Assembly: GCA_003217735.2 (NCBI GenBank)
Contig: CP031585.1
Span: 4,451,501 to 4,515,500, forward strand
Length of the DNA stretch: 64,000 nt
Reading direction: 5' to 3'
Source: Marinibacterium anthonyi
Lineage (GTDB): Bacteria > Pseudomonadota > Alphaproteobacteria > Rhodobacterales > Rhodobacteraceae
In this document: positions 8,680 through 18,902 of the stretch, in pieces
Layout of the letters: each line of letters begins with the position of its first letter
How positions within the stretch are numbered: position 1 is the stretch's first letter
The notes under the pieces: model-generated
Told to the model about the DNA's origin: nothing
Seen by the model: only the letters and a program-made list of their open reading frames with translations
Database searches by the model: none
Program-made: the position numbers and the translations under genes

Positions 8680-10080
8680 TCAGGCGACCTTGGACCGCCA
8701 GCTGTCCGCATAATTCTCGCGCGCTTCCTTGGCGTAGGGTGTCGGCGACACGCGCACCCGGATCTCGGCCTGCCGGTGCGGCTCGGCCGAGGTCTTGGCG
8801 GTGTCGTCCGGTTCTCCCCATCGCAGCGTCAGGACGTCGCCCACCTGAACACTGGCATCGACCACGCCAAGCGACAAGAGACAGCGTTCGTTCCACGAAT
8901 AGCCGTTGAACATCGACATCCCCACCATGCGGTCGCCGTCCATCACCATGTCCGCCGAAGACGAGGCATAATTGGGCTGCGGAAAGTCAATCCACTTGGC
9001 CGGCGTGCCCTCTTCGAAGGCCGTCGCGATGACCTTCAGCACGTCTTCCTTGTTCCACTCAAAGGTGACCTTCTTGCGGTTCTTCCCCTCCTTCATCTTC
9101 GCAAGGGCGTCCTTGCCGATGAAGTCGTCCTTCTTCCAGCCGATGTAGAAATCGTAACCCAGCTCGAACGGATTGACGTAGTAATCCTCGATATTGTCGC
9201 TGACGAAACTGCCCCCGATCGCGCCCGCGGCTTCGTACATGTCCGCGCCCAGCCAGTCGCGGTAGTCCTTCAGCATCCCGTCCCCGGTGTAGATTCCGGG
9301 CAGCGGCGACGGAATCCACCCCGATTCCAGCGTGTTGGTCGAATAGGCCCGCGCCCCGCATTGCACCAGGTTGACGCCCGCATCGCGGGCGGCCTGCAGG
9401 ATCGTCGAATGGATATAATCCTTGTCCTTGTAGGGCCCCCAGACCTCAAGCCCCGGCGCGCCGGACATGCCGTGGCGCAGCGCCTGCACCTTCTTGGACC
9501 CGATGTTGATCACGTCCACATGGAAGAACTTGATGTCCGGGATCGGCCCGCCGTTCATCTTTTCAAAGATCTTCGGCGCATCCGGTCCCTGGATCTGGAA
9601 CCGGTAATGTTCGCGCAGCACCCGTTCGCCTTCGGGGCGGGACGGCGAGCGCGGATCATAGCGCAGCCGCACATTCCAGCTGCCGTAAGCGGCGCAGAAC
9701 ATCAGCCAGTTGGACGTCGGCGCGCGGCCCACCAGGATGAACTTGTCCTGCCGTTCGCGAAAGATGATGTGGTCGCCGATCACGTGGCCATCGGGCGTGA
9801 CGGGGACGAAATGCTTGGCCCGGTTCAGCGGGAAATTGGCAAAGCTGTTGATGCCGTGATGGGCCAGGAACGCCTCGGCCTGCGGTCCCTCGACGATCAG
9901 CTCGTCCATGTGGTGGCACTGGTCGAACAGCACCGCGCTCTCGCGCCAGGCCGCCTGTTCACTGCGCCAATTGCTGAATTCCGGCGTCACCACCGGGTAG
10001 ACATACATCCCGATCTGGCTGTTGCGCAGCATCTCCACGGGATTGGCATAGCCCGCCATCTTCTCGGTCAGACTGGTCAT
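8680..10080 (-). CDS. Tetrahydrofolate-dependent O-demethylase, LigM/DesA type (GcvT fold)
   Basis: 466 aa, close to the 471 aa of Sphingobium LigM. The order of blocks follows LigM closely: VEMLRNSQIGMYVYPVV, VLFDQCHHM, FVPVTPDGHVIGD, LRHGMSGAPGLEVWGPY, ARAYSTNTLESGWIPSPLP and IEDYYVNPFELGY. Tyr246 in ARAYSTNT lines up with the catalytic tyrosine (Tyr247) reported for LigM. LigM moves the O-methyl of vanillate or 3-O-methylgallate to tetrahydrofolate, giving a catechol and 5-methyl-THF. The protein is cytoplasmic. It sits between a GntR/FCD regulator (17 bp upstream) and a TRAP transporter, suggesting uptake and demethylation of a methoxylated acid. No ring-cleavage, metF or folate-ligase gene is in the window. 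Glycine-cleavage T protein is rejected because the full length and the blocks fit LigM. The exact substrate is unproven. Confidence 0.87.
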   Translation of the reverse strand: MTSLTEKMAGYANPVEMLRNSQIGMYVYPVVTPEFSNWRSEQAAWRESAVLFDQCHHMDELIVEGPQAEAFLAHHGINSFANFPLNRAKHFVPVTPDGHVIGDHIIFRERQDKFILVGRAPTSNWLMFCAAYGSWNVRLRYDPRSPSRPEGERVLREHYRFQIQGPDAPKIFEKMNGGPIPDIKFFHVDVINIGSKKVQALRHGMSGAPGLEVWGPYKDKDYIHSTILQAARDAGVNLVQCGARAYSTNTLESGWIPSPLPGIYTGDGMLKDYRDWLGADMYEAAGAIGGSFVSDNIEDYYVNPFELGYDFYIGWKKDDFIGKDALAKMKEGKNRKKVTFEWNKEDVLKVIATAFEEGTPAKWIDFPQPNYASSSADMVMDGDRMVGMSMFNGYSWNERCLLSLGVVDASVQVGDVLTLRWGEPDDTAKTSAEPHRQAEIRVRVSPTPYAKEARENYADSWRSKVA

Positions 10081-10097
10081 CCTGATATCCTCCTGTC

Positions 10098-10829
10098 TCA
10101 GGCTTCGCGTGTCCTCACCAGCATCAGCCCCGGCACATGCGGGGCCAGGCTGGGATCGGTCTTGGTCAGGTAATCAAGGTTGTGCCGCGCCAGCCGCGCA
10201 TGTTCGCGGGCCAGCGCCTCGGCGCGGGCGCCCTCGCGGCCCGCGATCGCCTCGATGATCGCCTTGTGCTGGTCCTGCGCGCGGATCAGCGAGGCGTTGA
10301 AATCGGGCAAAAGGTCCTGCCGGTGCAAAAAGGCCGACGGCGAGGCCAGCGGCAGGTTGCGGATCCGCGCCGTCTCGCGCTCGATCACCGCGCTGCCGGG
10401 CAGCCGCGCCAGCAGGTCGTGGAAATCGGCATTGCCGGCCACGTAGCCTTCAAAGTCCAGATCCGGTCCCGCCAGTGCCCTGTCGATCCGGCCCAGGATC
10501 TCCTGCGCCTCTTCCATCCGCGCGCCCGATATCCCCCGCTCGGCCGCCAGCCGCGCGGCGGTGCCTTCGACGACGCCCCTCAGTTCAATGGAATCGCTGA
10601 TGTCCTGAAAGGTGAACCGCGCCACCCGGCAGCCGCCGGTGCCGATGCGCTCCAGCAGGCCTTCTTCGACCAGCCGGTCCATCGCGCGGCGCAACGGCGT
10701 GCGCGACAGGCCCAGCCGTTCCGACAGGGCCACTTCCGGCAATCGCGTATTGGGTTCGAACGCGCCCTCCAGCACCAGGGCCCTGAGCCCCAGCAACGCC
10801 TTGTCGAACTGCGTGGACTTCTCGGCCAT
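10098..10829 (-). CDS. GntR-family transcriptional regulator, FCD (FadR) subfamily
   Basis: 243 aa. An N-terminal winged helix (LPEVALSERLGLSRTPLRRAMDRLVEEGLLER, about residues 28-62) is followed by an all-helical FCD ligand domain with the metal-site type residues of the subfamily (FHDLLARL, DQHKAIIEAI, REHARLARH). FCD regulators usually sense small carboxylates. It is the first gene of the run gntR-ligM-dctP-dctQ-dctM, and a perfect palindrome ATGTATACAT lies 41 bp before its start, so it probably represses itself and the whole run until the imported acid or a product is bound. Confidence 0.92.
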   Translation of the reverse strand: MAEKSTQFDKALLGLRALVLEGAFEPNTRLPEVALSERLGLSRTPLRRAMDRLVEEGLLERIGTGGCRVARFTFQDISDSIELRGVVEGTAARLAAERGISGARMEEAQEILGRIDRALAGPDLDFEGYVAGNADFHDLLARLPGSAVIERETARIRNLPLASPSAFLHRQDLLPDFNASLIRAQDQHKAIIEAIAGREGARAEALAREHARLARHNLDYLTKTDPSLAPHVPGLMLVRTREA

Positions 10830-10869
10830 CGGCCAGCCCTTCCCCTCCCAAGGATGAGGAAACGCTAGG

Positions 10870-10879
10870 ATGTATACAT
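10870..10879. promoter_or_regulatory. Predicted GntR/FCD operator (ATGTATACAT)
   Basis: A perfect 10-bp palindrome with the TGTATACA core seen in operators of many FCD-type GntR regulators, placed 41 bp upstream of the gntR start. It is the only clear site at the head of the gntR-ligM-TRAP run. Binding is inferred. Confidence 0.65.
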
Positions 10880-11253
10880 TTTCCTGTCAATCGGCGGCTT
10901 CACGCCGGAAATCGGCCGTTTCTGCATACAGTTAACACCTTAACGGGCTTCCGCGCGGCAAGACCTCCGCCGGTCACGAAAAATTCCGCTTGACTTAAAG
11001 TGCACTTGAAAAAGCATTTTCACCGGCGATCCCTGCTTGTGAAAGGACACGCACGTGACCGCCCCCAGCCGCCTGAAAACCCTGCTGCGCCGCTGGCGCC
11101 GCGCCCGCATCGCCCGACGCCAGGCCGCCACCCTGCGCGCCAACCCGCACCTGGCCCGCGATGTCGGGATCGACGTGCCCATCGCCACGACCGATCCCTT
11201 CCTGCCCCATGTGTTGCCGATTGCCGGCGCGGCCCCGCCGCACCGCCGGGAGG

Positions 11254-12342
<1,089 letters not shown>

Positions 12343-12347
12343 GGCGT

Positions 12348-14003
12348 TTACTCCCCTTCCCGCTTGGCGATGATGTACCCCCAGCCGGGCAGGTCCACGA
12401 CCCCCGGCGGAAGCTCGGACAGAACACCGGCCATCTGGGTCCATTTGCCTTCGGGCACGGTCAGGTGGCTGGCGATATCGCTCAGGTTGAAGGCACAGAA
12501 CACCTCCTCGTCCCCCAGGGTCCGGGTGAAGGTCAGCAGGTCGCCTTCACAGGACACGCCGCTTTGGTCGCCCTTGGCCAGCACCGGGTTGTCGTGGCGC
12601 AGCGCCACGGCCCGCCGGTAATGATGCAGCAACGATCCCGGATCGGCCTCAAGCCGGTCCACCGCCCATTCCGCCTGTGCCGGGCTGACCGGCAGCCAGG
12701 GGCTGTGGCTGGTGGTGAAGCCCGCGAATTCGTCCTGGGCTTCCCAGACCATCGGCGTGCGGCATCCGTCGCGGCCCTTGAACTCGGGCCAGAATTCGAT
12801 CCCGTAAGGATCCTGCAGCGCCTCGAAGGGCACGTCTGCCTCGTGCAGGCCCAGTTCCTCGCCCTGGTACAGGCAGGCGGTGCCGCGCAGCGCCATCATC
12901 AGCATGACATAGGCCCGGTTGGCGGCCTCGCTCAGGTCCCAGCGGGTGGCGTGGCGGCGCACGTCGTGGTTGGAAAACGCCCAGCAGGCCCAGCCGTCGG
13001 GCGCGTGCGTGTCGAACCGGCGAAAGGTTTCCACCACCCAGTCGGCCGTGGCCTTGCGGTTTTCCAGGAACTCGAAGGCATAGCACATGTGAACGCGGTG
13101 GTTGCCCTTGGTGTATTCGCCCAGGATCTGCATGCCGCGCTGCGCCTCGCCCACTTCGCCCAGGCAGGCGCGGGCGTCATAGGCGTCGGTCAGCTTGCGC
13201 AGCCGTTCCAGGAAGCCGATGTTTTCCGGCTGGTTCTTGGAATACAGGTGTTCCTGATGATTGTACGGGTTCACCTGCGGCGCGATGGAATCGTTGCGCA
13301 GCTCGTAGGGCAGCGCCGGGTTCGGCCGCAGGTCCTTGTCGTGGAAATAGAAGTTGATCGTGTCCAGCCGGAACCCGTCCACGCCGCGATCCAGCCAGAA
13401 CCGCGCCACGTCCAGCAGGGCCACCTGCACCTCTTCGCAGTGAAAGTTCAGGTCGGGCTGCGCGACCAGGAAATTGTGCAGGTAATATTGCTGACGGCGG
13501 CTGTCCCATTGCCAGGCCGGCCCGCCGAAGATCGACAGCCAGTTGTTGGGCGGCGTGCCGTCTTCCTTCGGATCGGCCCAGACGTACCAGTCGGATCTCG
13601 GGTTGTCTCGGCTGGCCCGGCTTTCCTGAAACCAGGGGTGTTCCTCGGATGTATGCGACAGCACCAGGTCGATCATCACCTTCAGCCCCAGCGCATGGGC
13701 GCGGGCCAGCAGCGCGTCGAAGTCCTGCAGCGATCCGAACATCGGATCGACATCGCAGTAATCGCTGACATCGTAGCCGAAATCCTTCATCGGCGAGGTG
13801 AAGAACGGCGAGATCCAGATCGCGTCCACCCCCAGCGAGGCGATGTAATCCAGCCGCCGGGTGATGCCCGCCAGGTCGCCGATTCCGTCGCCGTCGCTGT
13901 CCTGGAAGGACCGCGGATAGATCTGGTAAATCACCCCGCCACGCCACCAGTCGGTGGCCTTGGCGCCGGTTTCGGAAAGCTGCTGGGTCGAAAGGTCGTT
14001 CAT
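12348..14003 (-). CDS. aglA: Alpha-glucosidase AglA (GH13)
   Basis: 551 aa, GH13 oligo-1,6-/alpha-glucosidase type. The catalytic nucleophile is Asp214 in [11 protein letters not shown], the acid/base is Glu283 in LGEVGE, and the transition-state Asp347 is in FSNHDV. There is no signal peptide, so it hydrolyses imported alpha-glucosides in the cytoplasm to glucose. It sits between aglG and aglK, as in the Sinorhizobium aglEFGAK operon. ATG 14003 was chosen; the longer frame upstream is an aglG shadow. Confidence 0.93.
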   Translation of the reverse strand: MNDLSTQQLSETGAKATDWWRGGVIYQIYPRSFQDSDGDGIGDLAGITRRLDYIASLGVDAIWISPFFTSPMKDFGYDVSDYCDVDPMFGSLQDFDALLARAHALGLKVMIDLVLSHTSEEHPWFQESRASRDNPRSDWYVWADPKEDGTPPNNWLSIFGGPAWQWDSRRQQYYLHNFLVAQPDLNFHCEEVQVALLDVARFWLDRGVDGFRLDTINFYFHDKDLRPNPALPYELRNDSIAPQVNPYNHQEHLYSKNQPENIGFLERLRKLTDAYDARACLGEVGEAQRGMQILGEYTKGNHRVHMCYAFEFLENRKATADWVVETFRRFDTHAPDGWACWAFSNHDVRRHATRWDLSEAANRAYVMLMMALRGTACLYQGEELGLHEADVPFEALQDPYGIEFWPEFKGRDGCRTPMVWEAQDEFAGFTTSHSPWLPVSPAQAEWAVDRLEADPGSLLHHYRRAVALRHDNPVLAKGDQSGVSCEGDLLTFTRTLGDEEVFCAFNLSDIASHLTVPEGKWTQMAGVLSELPPGVVDLPGWGYIIAKREGE

Positions 14004-14014
14004 GTTGATATGCC

Positions 14015-15184
14015 TTATTTCACCGATCCGGCCAGAAGGCCGCGGACCAGGTATTTCTGCATGAGGAAGAAGACGGCCAGCGGCACGATGATCGACACGA
14101 AGGCCGCCGTCGCCAGGATCTCCCAGTTTCCGCCCCGGGTCCCCATCAGTTCCACGATCTGCGCGGTCATCACCGTCGTGCGCCCGGTGGCGTCGATCAG
14201 GAAAACCTTGGCCACCAGCAGATCGTTCCATGTCCACAGGAACTGGAAGATCGCGAAGGACGCCAGCGCCGGAAAGCTCAGCGGCAGAATGATCCGGGTA
14301 AAGATCTGGTATTCGGTCGCCCCGTCCACGCGGGCGTTTTCGATGATGTCGCGCGGCAGGCCGGCCATGTAATTGCGCAACAGGTAGATCGCCAGCGGCA
14401 GCCCGAACCCCGTATGCGCCAGCCAGACGCCCAGGTAGCCCTTGCCGATGCCGATCGCCAGGTGCAGCTTCAAGAGCGGGATCAGCGCCAGTTGCAGCGG
14501 CACCACCAGCAGCCCGACGATCACCGCCACCAGCAGCGCGCGGCCCGGAAACTGCATCCAGGCCAGCGCATAGGCGGCAAAGGCCGCCACCAGGATCGGG
14601 ATCACCGTCGCCGGGATCGTCACCGTCAGCGTGTTGAAGAACGCCCGGCTCATCCCGTTCACGTTGCTTTCGTCGAACAGCATGTAGCGGTAGTTTTCAA
14701 GCGTCAGCGTCGGCGGCACCTTCGCGGTCAGGAACACCCGCTGCCCCCGGCTGCCCTCGAACGGCACCGCGCTTTCCATCCGGTAGGCCCCGTCGGACTC
14801 AACCGTCAGCTTTTCGCCATCCTTCAGCTCGGCCGTATCGCCCGGCTGATAGGCGGCGATGTCGCGCGACGACACCCCCCAGGACCCGATCTTGCCCGCC
14901 TGCCCGTCTTCCAGCAGGTTGCCTTCGATCACGTACAGATCGCCCTCCTGGACCTGCGCGTCCTCGCCCCCGGTCCGCCCCTGCAGCGTCTGTTCCGTCG
15001 CAAAGGGCGCCTTCCACCAGCCGGTGGACGAAATCTGGTCCGCCGTCCGGAAGGACGAGATGAACAGCCCAAGCGTCGGCAGGACCCACAGGATTACCAG
15101 CACCGCGACCGAAATATGCACCGCCCAGGTCAGGATCGCCTTCTGGCCCGCGACCCCGCTTGGCCCGTGATGAAAGTCCGCCAT
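14015..15184 (-). CDS. aglG: Alpha-glucoside ABC permease AglG
   Basis: 389 aa. One membrane helix near residues 17-42, then a large periplasmic insertion (about 45-180), then five helices with the EAA loop LPRDIIENARVDGATEYQIFTRIILP. The long insertion is typical of AglG and separates it from MalG. It pairs with AglF in the membrane. It starts 5 bp after the aglF stop. Confidence 0.92.
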   Translation of the reverse strand: MADFHHGPSGVAGQKAILTWAVHISVAVLVILWVLPTLGLFISSFRTADQISSTGWWKAPFATEQTLQGRTGGEDAQVQEGDLYVIEGNLLEDGQAGKIGSWGVSSRDIAAYQPGDTAELKDGEKLTVESDGAYRMESAVPFEGSRGQRVFLTAKVPPTLTLENYRYMLFDESNVNGMSRAFFNTLTVTIPATVIPILVAAFAAYALAWMQFPGRALLVAVIVGLLVVPLQLALIPLLKLHLAIGIGKGYLGVWLAHTGFGLPLAIYLLRNYMAGLPRDIIENARVDGATEYQIFTRIILPLSFPALASFAIFQFLWTWNDLLVAKVFLIDATGRTTVMTAQIVELMGTRGGNWEILATAAFVSIIVPLAVFFLMQKYLVRGLLAGSVK

Positions 15185-15189
15185 GCGCG

Positions 15190-16191
15190 CTACTCCATTT
15201 CCTTGCGCGCATTGCGCACGTTCCAGACCAGGATCGGCAGCACCAGCACCATGATCACCATGGCCGACGCCGACCCGACACCCCAGTCATTCGCCCGAAA
15301 CAGCTTGTCGAACATGTAGTTCGCCAGCACCTGGGTCTCCCACTGGCCGTTGGTCATGGCGTAGACGATGTCGAAAACCTTCAGCACCACGATGGTGATC
15401 GTCGTCCAGACCACCAGGATCGTGGTGGAAATCTGCGGCACCTTGATCTTGAAGAAGATCTGGAACGGGTTCGCCCCGTCCACGATCGCCGCCTCGACCG
15501 TTTCCTCGGGGATCCCGCGCAGCGCCGCCGACAGGATCACCGTCGCGAACCCGGTCTGGATCCACACCAGCACCAGCATCAGGAAGAAGTTGTTCCAGAA
15601 CGGCACCGTCAGCCAGGTCTCGGGCTCTCCCCCCAGCGCCACGACGATGGCGTTCAGGATGCCGATCTGTTCCTGCTCGATGGGCCGCGCGTCATAGACC
15701 AGCTTCCAGATCACCGCCGCGCCCACGAAGGAAATCGCCATTGGCATGAAGATCAGCATCTGCGCGATCCGCCCCCAGCGGATCGAATCCGTCAGCTGCG
15801 CGGTCAGCAACCCGAACCCCGTCGACGCCGCCGGCACCACCAGCAGCCACAGCATGTTGTTGCGCATCGCCTCCCAGAACTTGGGTTCCTGGAACATGCG
15901 CGCGTAATTCTCGGTCCCGACCCAGGCATATCCGCCGCCCGGAATGCGTTCCATCAGCGACAGGCGCAGCGTCTCGATCACCGGGTATCCCAGGTACAGC
16001 CCCAGAGCGAACAGCGCCGGGAACAGGAACAACCAGGGCCGCACCATGTTCGCCCGGTTGATGTTGCGCCCCGCGTTCCGCCCGCGCGGTGGCCAGATCA
16101 TATCGACGAATTTGTTCGACAGGAAGAAATAGCCGACACAGGCGCCCAGACCGATCAGGATGGTCGTCAGGGCTTGCAACGCTTGGGACAT
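15190..16191 (-). CDS. aglF: Alpha-glucoside ABC permease AglF
   Basis: 333 aa with eight predicted helices: two at the N-terminus (about 8-28 and 50-72) and a six-helix BPD_transp_1 core with the EAA loop GIPEETVEAAIVDGANPFQIFFKI. It is the MalF-like partner of AglG. It is 87 bp downstream of aglE, with hairpins in that gap. Confidence 0.92.
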   Translation of the reverse strand: MSQALQALTTILIGLGACVGYFFLSNKFVDMIWPPRGRNAGRNINRANMVRPWLFLFPALFALGLYLGYPVIETLRLSLMERIPGGGYAWVGTENYARMFQEPKFWEAMRNNMLWLLVVPAASTGFGLLTAQLTDSIRWGRIAQMLIFMPMAISFVGAAVIWKLVYDARPIEQEQIGILNAIVVALGGEPETWLTVPFWNNFFLMLVLVWIQTGFATVILSAALRGIPEETVEAAIVDGANPFQIFFKIKVPQISTTILVVWTTITIVVLKVFDIVYAMTNGQWETQVLANYMFDKLFRANDWGVGSASAMVIMVLVLPILVWNVRNARKEME

Positions 16192-16200
16192 GGGGTGGGC

Positions 16201-16278
16201 TCCGGGTCGTTCCGTAACGGGGCACCCCGGATCATGCCGGAATACCCCCCGTCTTGTCTCGTCTTGTCTTCTACAAGA
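16201..16278 (-). promoter_or_regulatory. Hairpins in the aglE-aglF spacer
   Basis: TCTTGT/ACAAGA (16262-16267 with 16273-16278) directly follows the aglE stop, and TCCGGG/CCCGGA (16201-16206 with 16226-16231) encloses a CGTT/AACG stem. Neither has a following T-run. They probably stabilise the aglE message relative to the permease part. Confidence 0.5.
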
Positions 16279-17550
16279 TTACTTCAGCCCGTCCCACGAG
16301 GACTGGATCTCGTCCGCGACCTGCTGGGCATCCTTGCCGCCGACGTAATCGACCATGCCGGTCCAGAACGATCCCGCGCCCACGGCGCCGGGCATCAGGT
16401 CGGACGCGTCAAACCGGAAGGTGCTGGCGTCCAGCAGGATGTCGTTCATCTTCTTCAGCGCCGGATCGGCAAAGACCGACGTATCCACGCCCAGATGCGG
16501 CGTCAGGAAGCCCTGGCGCGCCATCCAGATCTCGTGCGCCTCGGGCGTCTTGAGATATTCGATCAGCGCCTCGGCGCCCTCGCTGTCATTGGTGATCGCC
16601 CACAGCGTCCCGGCGCCCAGCACCGGGGTGCCCAGGTCCTTGCCCTCGTAGGCGGGGAAATAGAAGAAATCCGCATCCTCGCCCATCACCGTATCCTCGG
16701 GGAAGAACGACGGGATGAACGACGCCTGGTGGTGCATGTAGCATTGCGGCGGCACCGCAAACAGGCCCTTGGGGCTGTCGCGGAAATCGGTGGTGGCCAC
16801 CGCGCCGCGCCCGCCGGCGACGAAATCGTCATTGTTGGCGAACCAGCCGAATTCCTCGATCGCCTGCACGACCTTGGGGTCGTTGAACGGCATGTCGTTG
16901 CTGACCCATTCGTCATAGACCTCGGGCGGCTGGGTGCGCAGCATCAGGTCTTCGACCCAGTCGGTCGCCGGCCAGCCGGTCGCGCCGCCCGATCCCAGCC
17001 CGATGCACCAGGGCGTGCCGCCGTCGTCGACGATCTGCTGGGTCAGCGCCTTCAGCTCTTCCATGGTCTCGGGCACTTCGTAACCCGCGTCCTCGAAATT
17101 CTCGGGCACGTACCAGACCAGCGATTTCACATCGACCTTGTAGAAGAAGCCGTACAGGCTGTCCTTGCCATCGGGGCCGGCATAGGTGCCCAGGTCGACC
17201 CAGGACTGGCCGGCGGCATAGTTTTCCTTGACCCAATCGGCGGTGCCGTCGGGCAGCGGCGTCAGGAACCCGGCTTCGGCCATGTTGGCAGCCAGGCCCG
17301 GCTGCGGAAAGATCGCGATGTTGGGGGCCGATCCGGCCTCGGCGTCGATGCGGATCTGCTGTTCGAAACTGTCCGATCCCACGTAGGCGTAATCGAATCC
17401 GGTCGCCTCGGTGAACCCGTCCAGCACCGCTTCCACGTCTTCCTGGTCATTGCTCAGCCAGGGGCCGAAGACGGTCACCGTCTCGGCGCGCGCCATGCCG
17501 GCGGTCAGGGCCAGGGCGGCGGCTCCGGCAAAAAATGTCGATCTATTCAT
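16279..17550 (-). CDS. aglE: Alpha-glucoside ABC solute-binding protein AglE
   Basis: 423 aa. Signal peptide MNRSTFFAGAAALALTAGMA with cleavage near ARA-ET, then a family-1 type sugar-binding fold rich in Trp and Asp (e.g. GGATGWPATDWVEDL), as in AglE. It captures alpha-glucosides in the periplasm. ATG 17550 has a GGAGGGAG site. It is the first gene of aglEFGAK, with a promoter and LacI-type operator 88-138 bp upstream. Confidence 0.93.
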   Translation of the reverse strand: MNRSTFFAGAAALALTAGMARAETVTVFGPWLSNDQEDVEAVLDGFTEATGFDYAYVGSDSFEQQIRIDAEAGSAPNIAIFPQPGLAANMAEAGFLTPLPDGTADWVKENYAAGQSWVDLGTYAGPDGKDSLYGFFYKVDVKSLVWYVPENFEDAGYEVPETMEELKALTQQIVDDGGTPWCIGLGSGGATGWPATDWVEDLMLRTQPPEVYDEWVSNDMPFNDPKVVQAIEEFGWFANNDDFVAGGRGAVATTDFRDSPKGLFAVPPQCYMHHQASFIPSFFPEDTVMGEDADFFYFPAYEGKDLGTPVLGAGTLWAITNDSEGAEALIEYLKTPEAHEIWMARQGFLTPHLGVDTSVFADPALKKMNDILLDASTFRFDASDLMPGAVGAGSFWTGMVDYVGGKDAQQVADEIQSSWDGLK

Positions 17551-17637
17551 GTATTCACTCCCTCCTGAGTTCGCTTGAGCGCCACGGACATCAAGAACCA
17601 GCGCCATACATCCAAGCGTCCAAGCGAATCGTTTTTT

Positions 17638-17649
17638 CAAAGCGCTTTG
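17638..17649. promoter_or_regulatory. AglR operator O1 (CAAAGCGCTTTG)
   Basis: A perfect 12-bp palindrome of the LacI-family type. It would lie at about +5 to +16 of the aglE promoter described at 17660-17688, the expected position for a repressor. An identical 12-bp copy (O2) is at 17813-17824. Confidence 0.85.
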
Positions 17650-17659
17650 GATGACGTGG

Positions 17660-17688
17660 ATAAAGGCTTTTCCAAAGCTGGCTGTCAA
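17660..17688 (-). promoter_or_regulatory. Predicted promoter of aglEFGAK
   Basis: TTGACA (17688-17683) and CTTTAT (17665-17660) with a 17-bp spacer on the minus strand. The -35 is perfect, the -10 is weak. Transcription would start near 17653, just before operator O1. Confidence 0.55.
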
Positions 17689-17812
17689 CACAAGCTGGTG
17701 AACTAGTTTGTAAGTTAAGGGAATCAATGGATTTCCGGAGACACGGGAACTTTTGGCCGGGAAAGGCGTTGACGTTTTGGATCTTTCCACCCACACAAGG
17801 CATCGGAAAATC

Positions 17813-17824
17813 CAAAGCGCTTTG
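17813..17824. promoter_or_regulatory. AglR operator O2 (CAAAGCGCTTTG)
   Basis: Identical to O1, ending 7 bp before the aglR start codon. Binding here would block aglR transcription or translation, giving autoregulation. A TTGACG -35-like box is at 17769-17774. O1 and O2 are 175 bp apart, so DNA looping is possible. Confidence 0.8.
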
Positions 17825-17831
17825 AAGATCC

Positions 17832-18863
17832 ATGAACCTCAAGAAACTCGCCGAAGAGCTGGGGCTGTCGCAGACCACGGTCAGCCGTGCGCTCAACGGC
17901 TACCCCGAGGTGTCCGAAGCGACCCGCAAACGGGTCCAAGAGGCCGCCCGCCGGTTCAACTACCGGCCCAACAGCCGCGCCAAGGGGCTGGCGACGGGGC
18001 GTGCCATGGTGATCGGCCAGGTCATCCCGACCTCGACCCAGCATGAAATGGTCAACCCGGTCTTTGGCGATTTCGTCGCCGGCGCCTCGCTGACCTTTGC
18101 CCGGTTCGGCTATGACATGATGTTCACCCGGGTCGCCCCGACCGAAGAAAGCGCCATCTACCGCGAATACCGCGCCCGTGGCGCCGTCGACGCCGTCATC
18201 CTCCAGGGCCCCCTGGTCGAGGATCAGCGCATCCCGCTTCTGAACGAAATCGGCCTGCCCTTCGTCGTGCACGGCCGGTCGTCGGGCATAACCGCGCCCT
18301 ATTCCTGGGTCGACGTGAACAACACCCGGTCGTTCCACCACGCCACCCGCTTCCTGATCGACCTCGGCCACCGCCGCATCGCGCTGATCAACGGGCTGGA
18401 ACAGATGGATTTCGCCCAACGCCGCCGCGCCGGCTATGCCGCGGCCCTCGCCGAAGCCCACATCCCCCTCGACCCCGCGCTGATGCGCTCGGACGAGATG
18501 ACCGAACATTACGGCCACGCCGAAACCCGCCGCCTGCTCGCGCTCGACGATCCGCCCACCGCGATCATGTCCGCCTCGATGATCACCGCCCTCGGCGTGC
18601 GCCGCGCGATCGAGGACTCGGGCCTCACCATGGGCCGCGACGTTTCGGTCATCACCCACGACGACGACCTGTCCTATCTCAAGAACGGGCAGGACATTCC
18701 CATCTTCACCGCCACCCGCGCCTCGGTCCGCAAGGCCGGCGCGCTGCTGGCGGAATGCCTCGTCGAACGCATCGCCATGCCCGACGCCCCGCCCATCGAA
18801 CGCATGCTCGAAGCAGACCTGCTCGTCGGCCGCTCCACCGGCCCCGCCCCCAACAGGGCCTGA
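17832..18863 (+). CDS. aglR: LacI-family repressor AglR
   Basis: 343 aa. LacI helix-turn-helix MNLKKLAEELGLSQTTVSRA at residues 1-20 and hinge to about 60, then a periplasmic-binding-protein-like sugar sensor domain (61-340). It is divergent from aglEFGAK and flanked by two matching palindromes, the arrangement known for AglR in rhizobia. It should repress the operon and itself until an alpha-glucoside or derived sugar binds. The ribosome-binding site is weak and lies inside O2. Confidence 0.93.
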   Translation: MNLKKLAEELGLSQTTVSRALNGYPEVSEATRKRVQEAARRFNYRPNSRAKGLATGRAMVIGQVIPTSTQHEMVNPVFGDFVAGASLTFARFGYDMMFTRVAPTEESAIYREYRARGAVDAVILQGPLVEDQRIPLLNEIGLPFVVHGRSSGITAPYSWVDVNNTRSFHHATRFLIDLGHRRIALINGLEQMDFAQRRRAGYAAALAEAHIPLDPALMRSDEMTEHYGHAETRRLLALDDPPTAIMSASMITALGVRRAIEDSGLTMGRDVSVITHDDDLSYLKNGQDIPIFTATRASVRKAGALLAECLVERIAMPDAPPIERMLEADLLVGRSTGPAPNRA

Positions 18864-18902
18864 CCCCAACAGGACCTGCCCCCCGGCTCAAGGACCAGAC
18901 AG

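Noticed and set aside
5147-10080. GFA-family gene as part of the LigM operon
   Set aside because: It lies 186 bp after dctM with its own ribosome-binding site and terminator, and LigM chemistry does not release formaldehyde.
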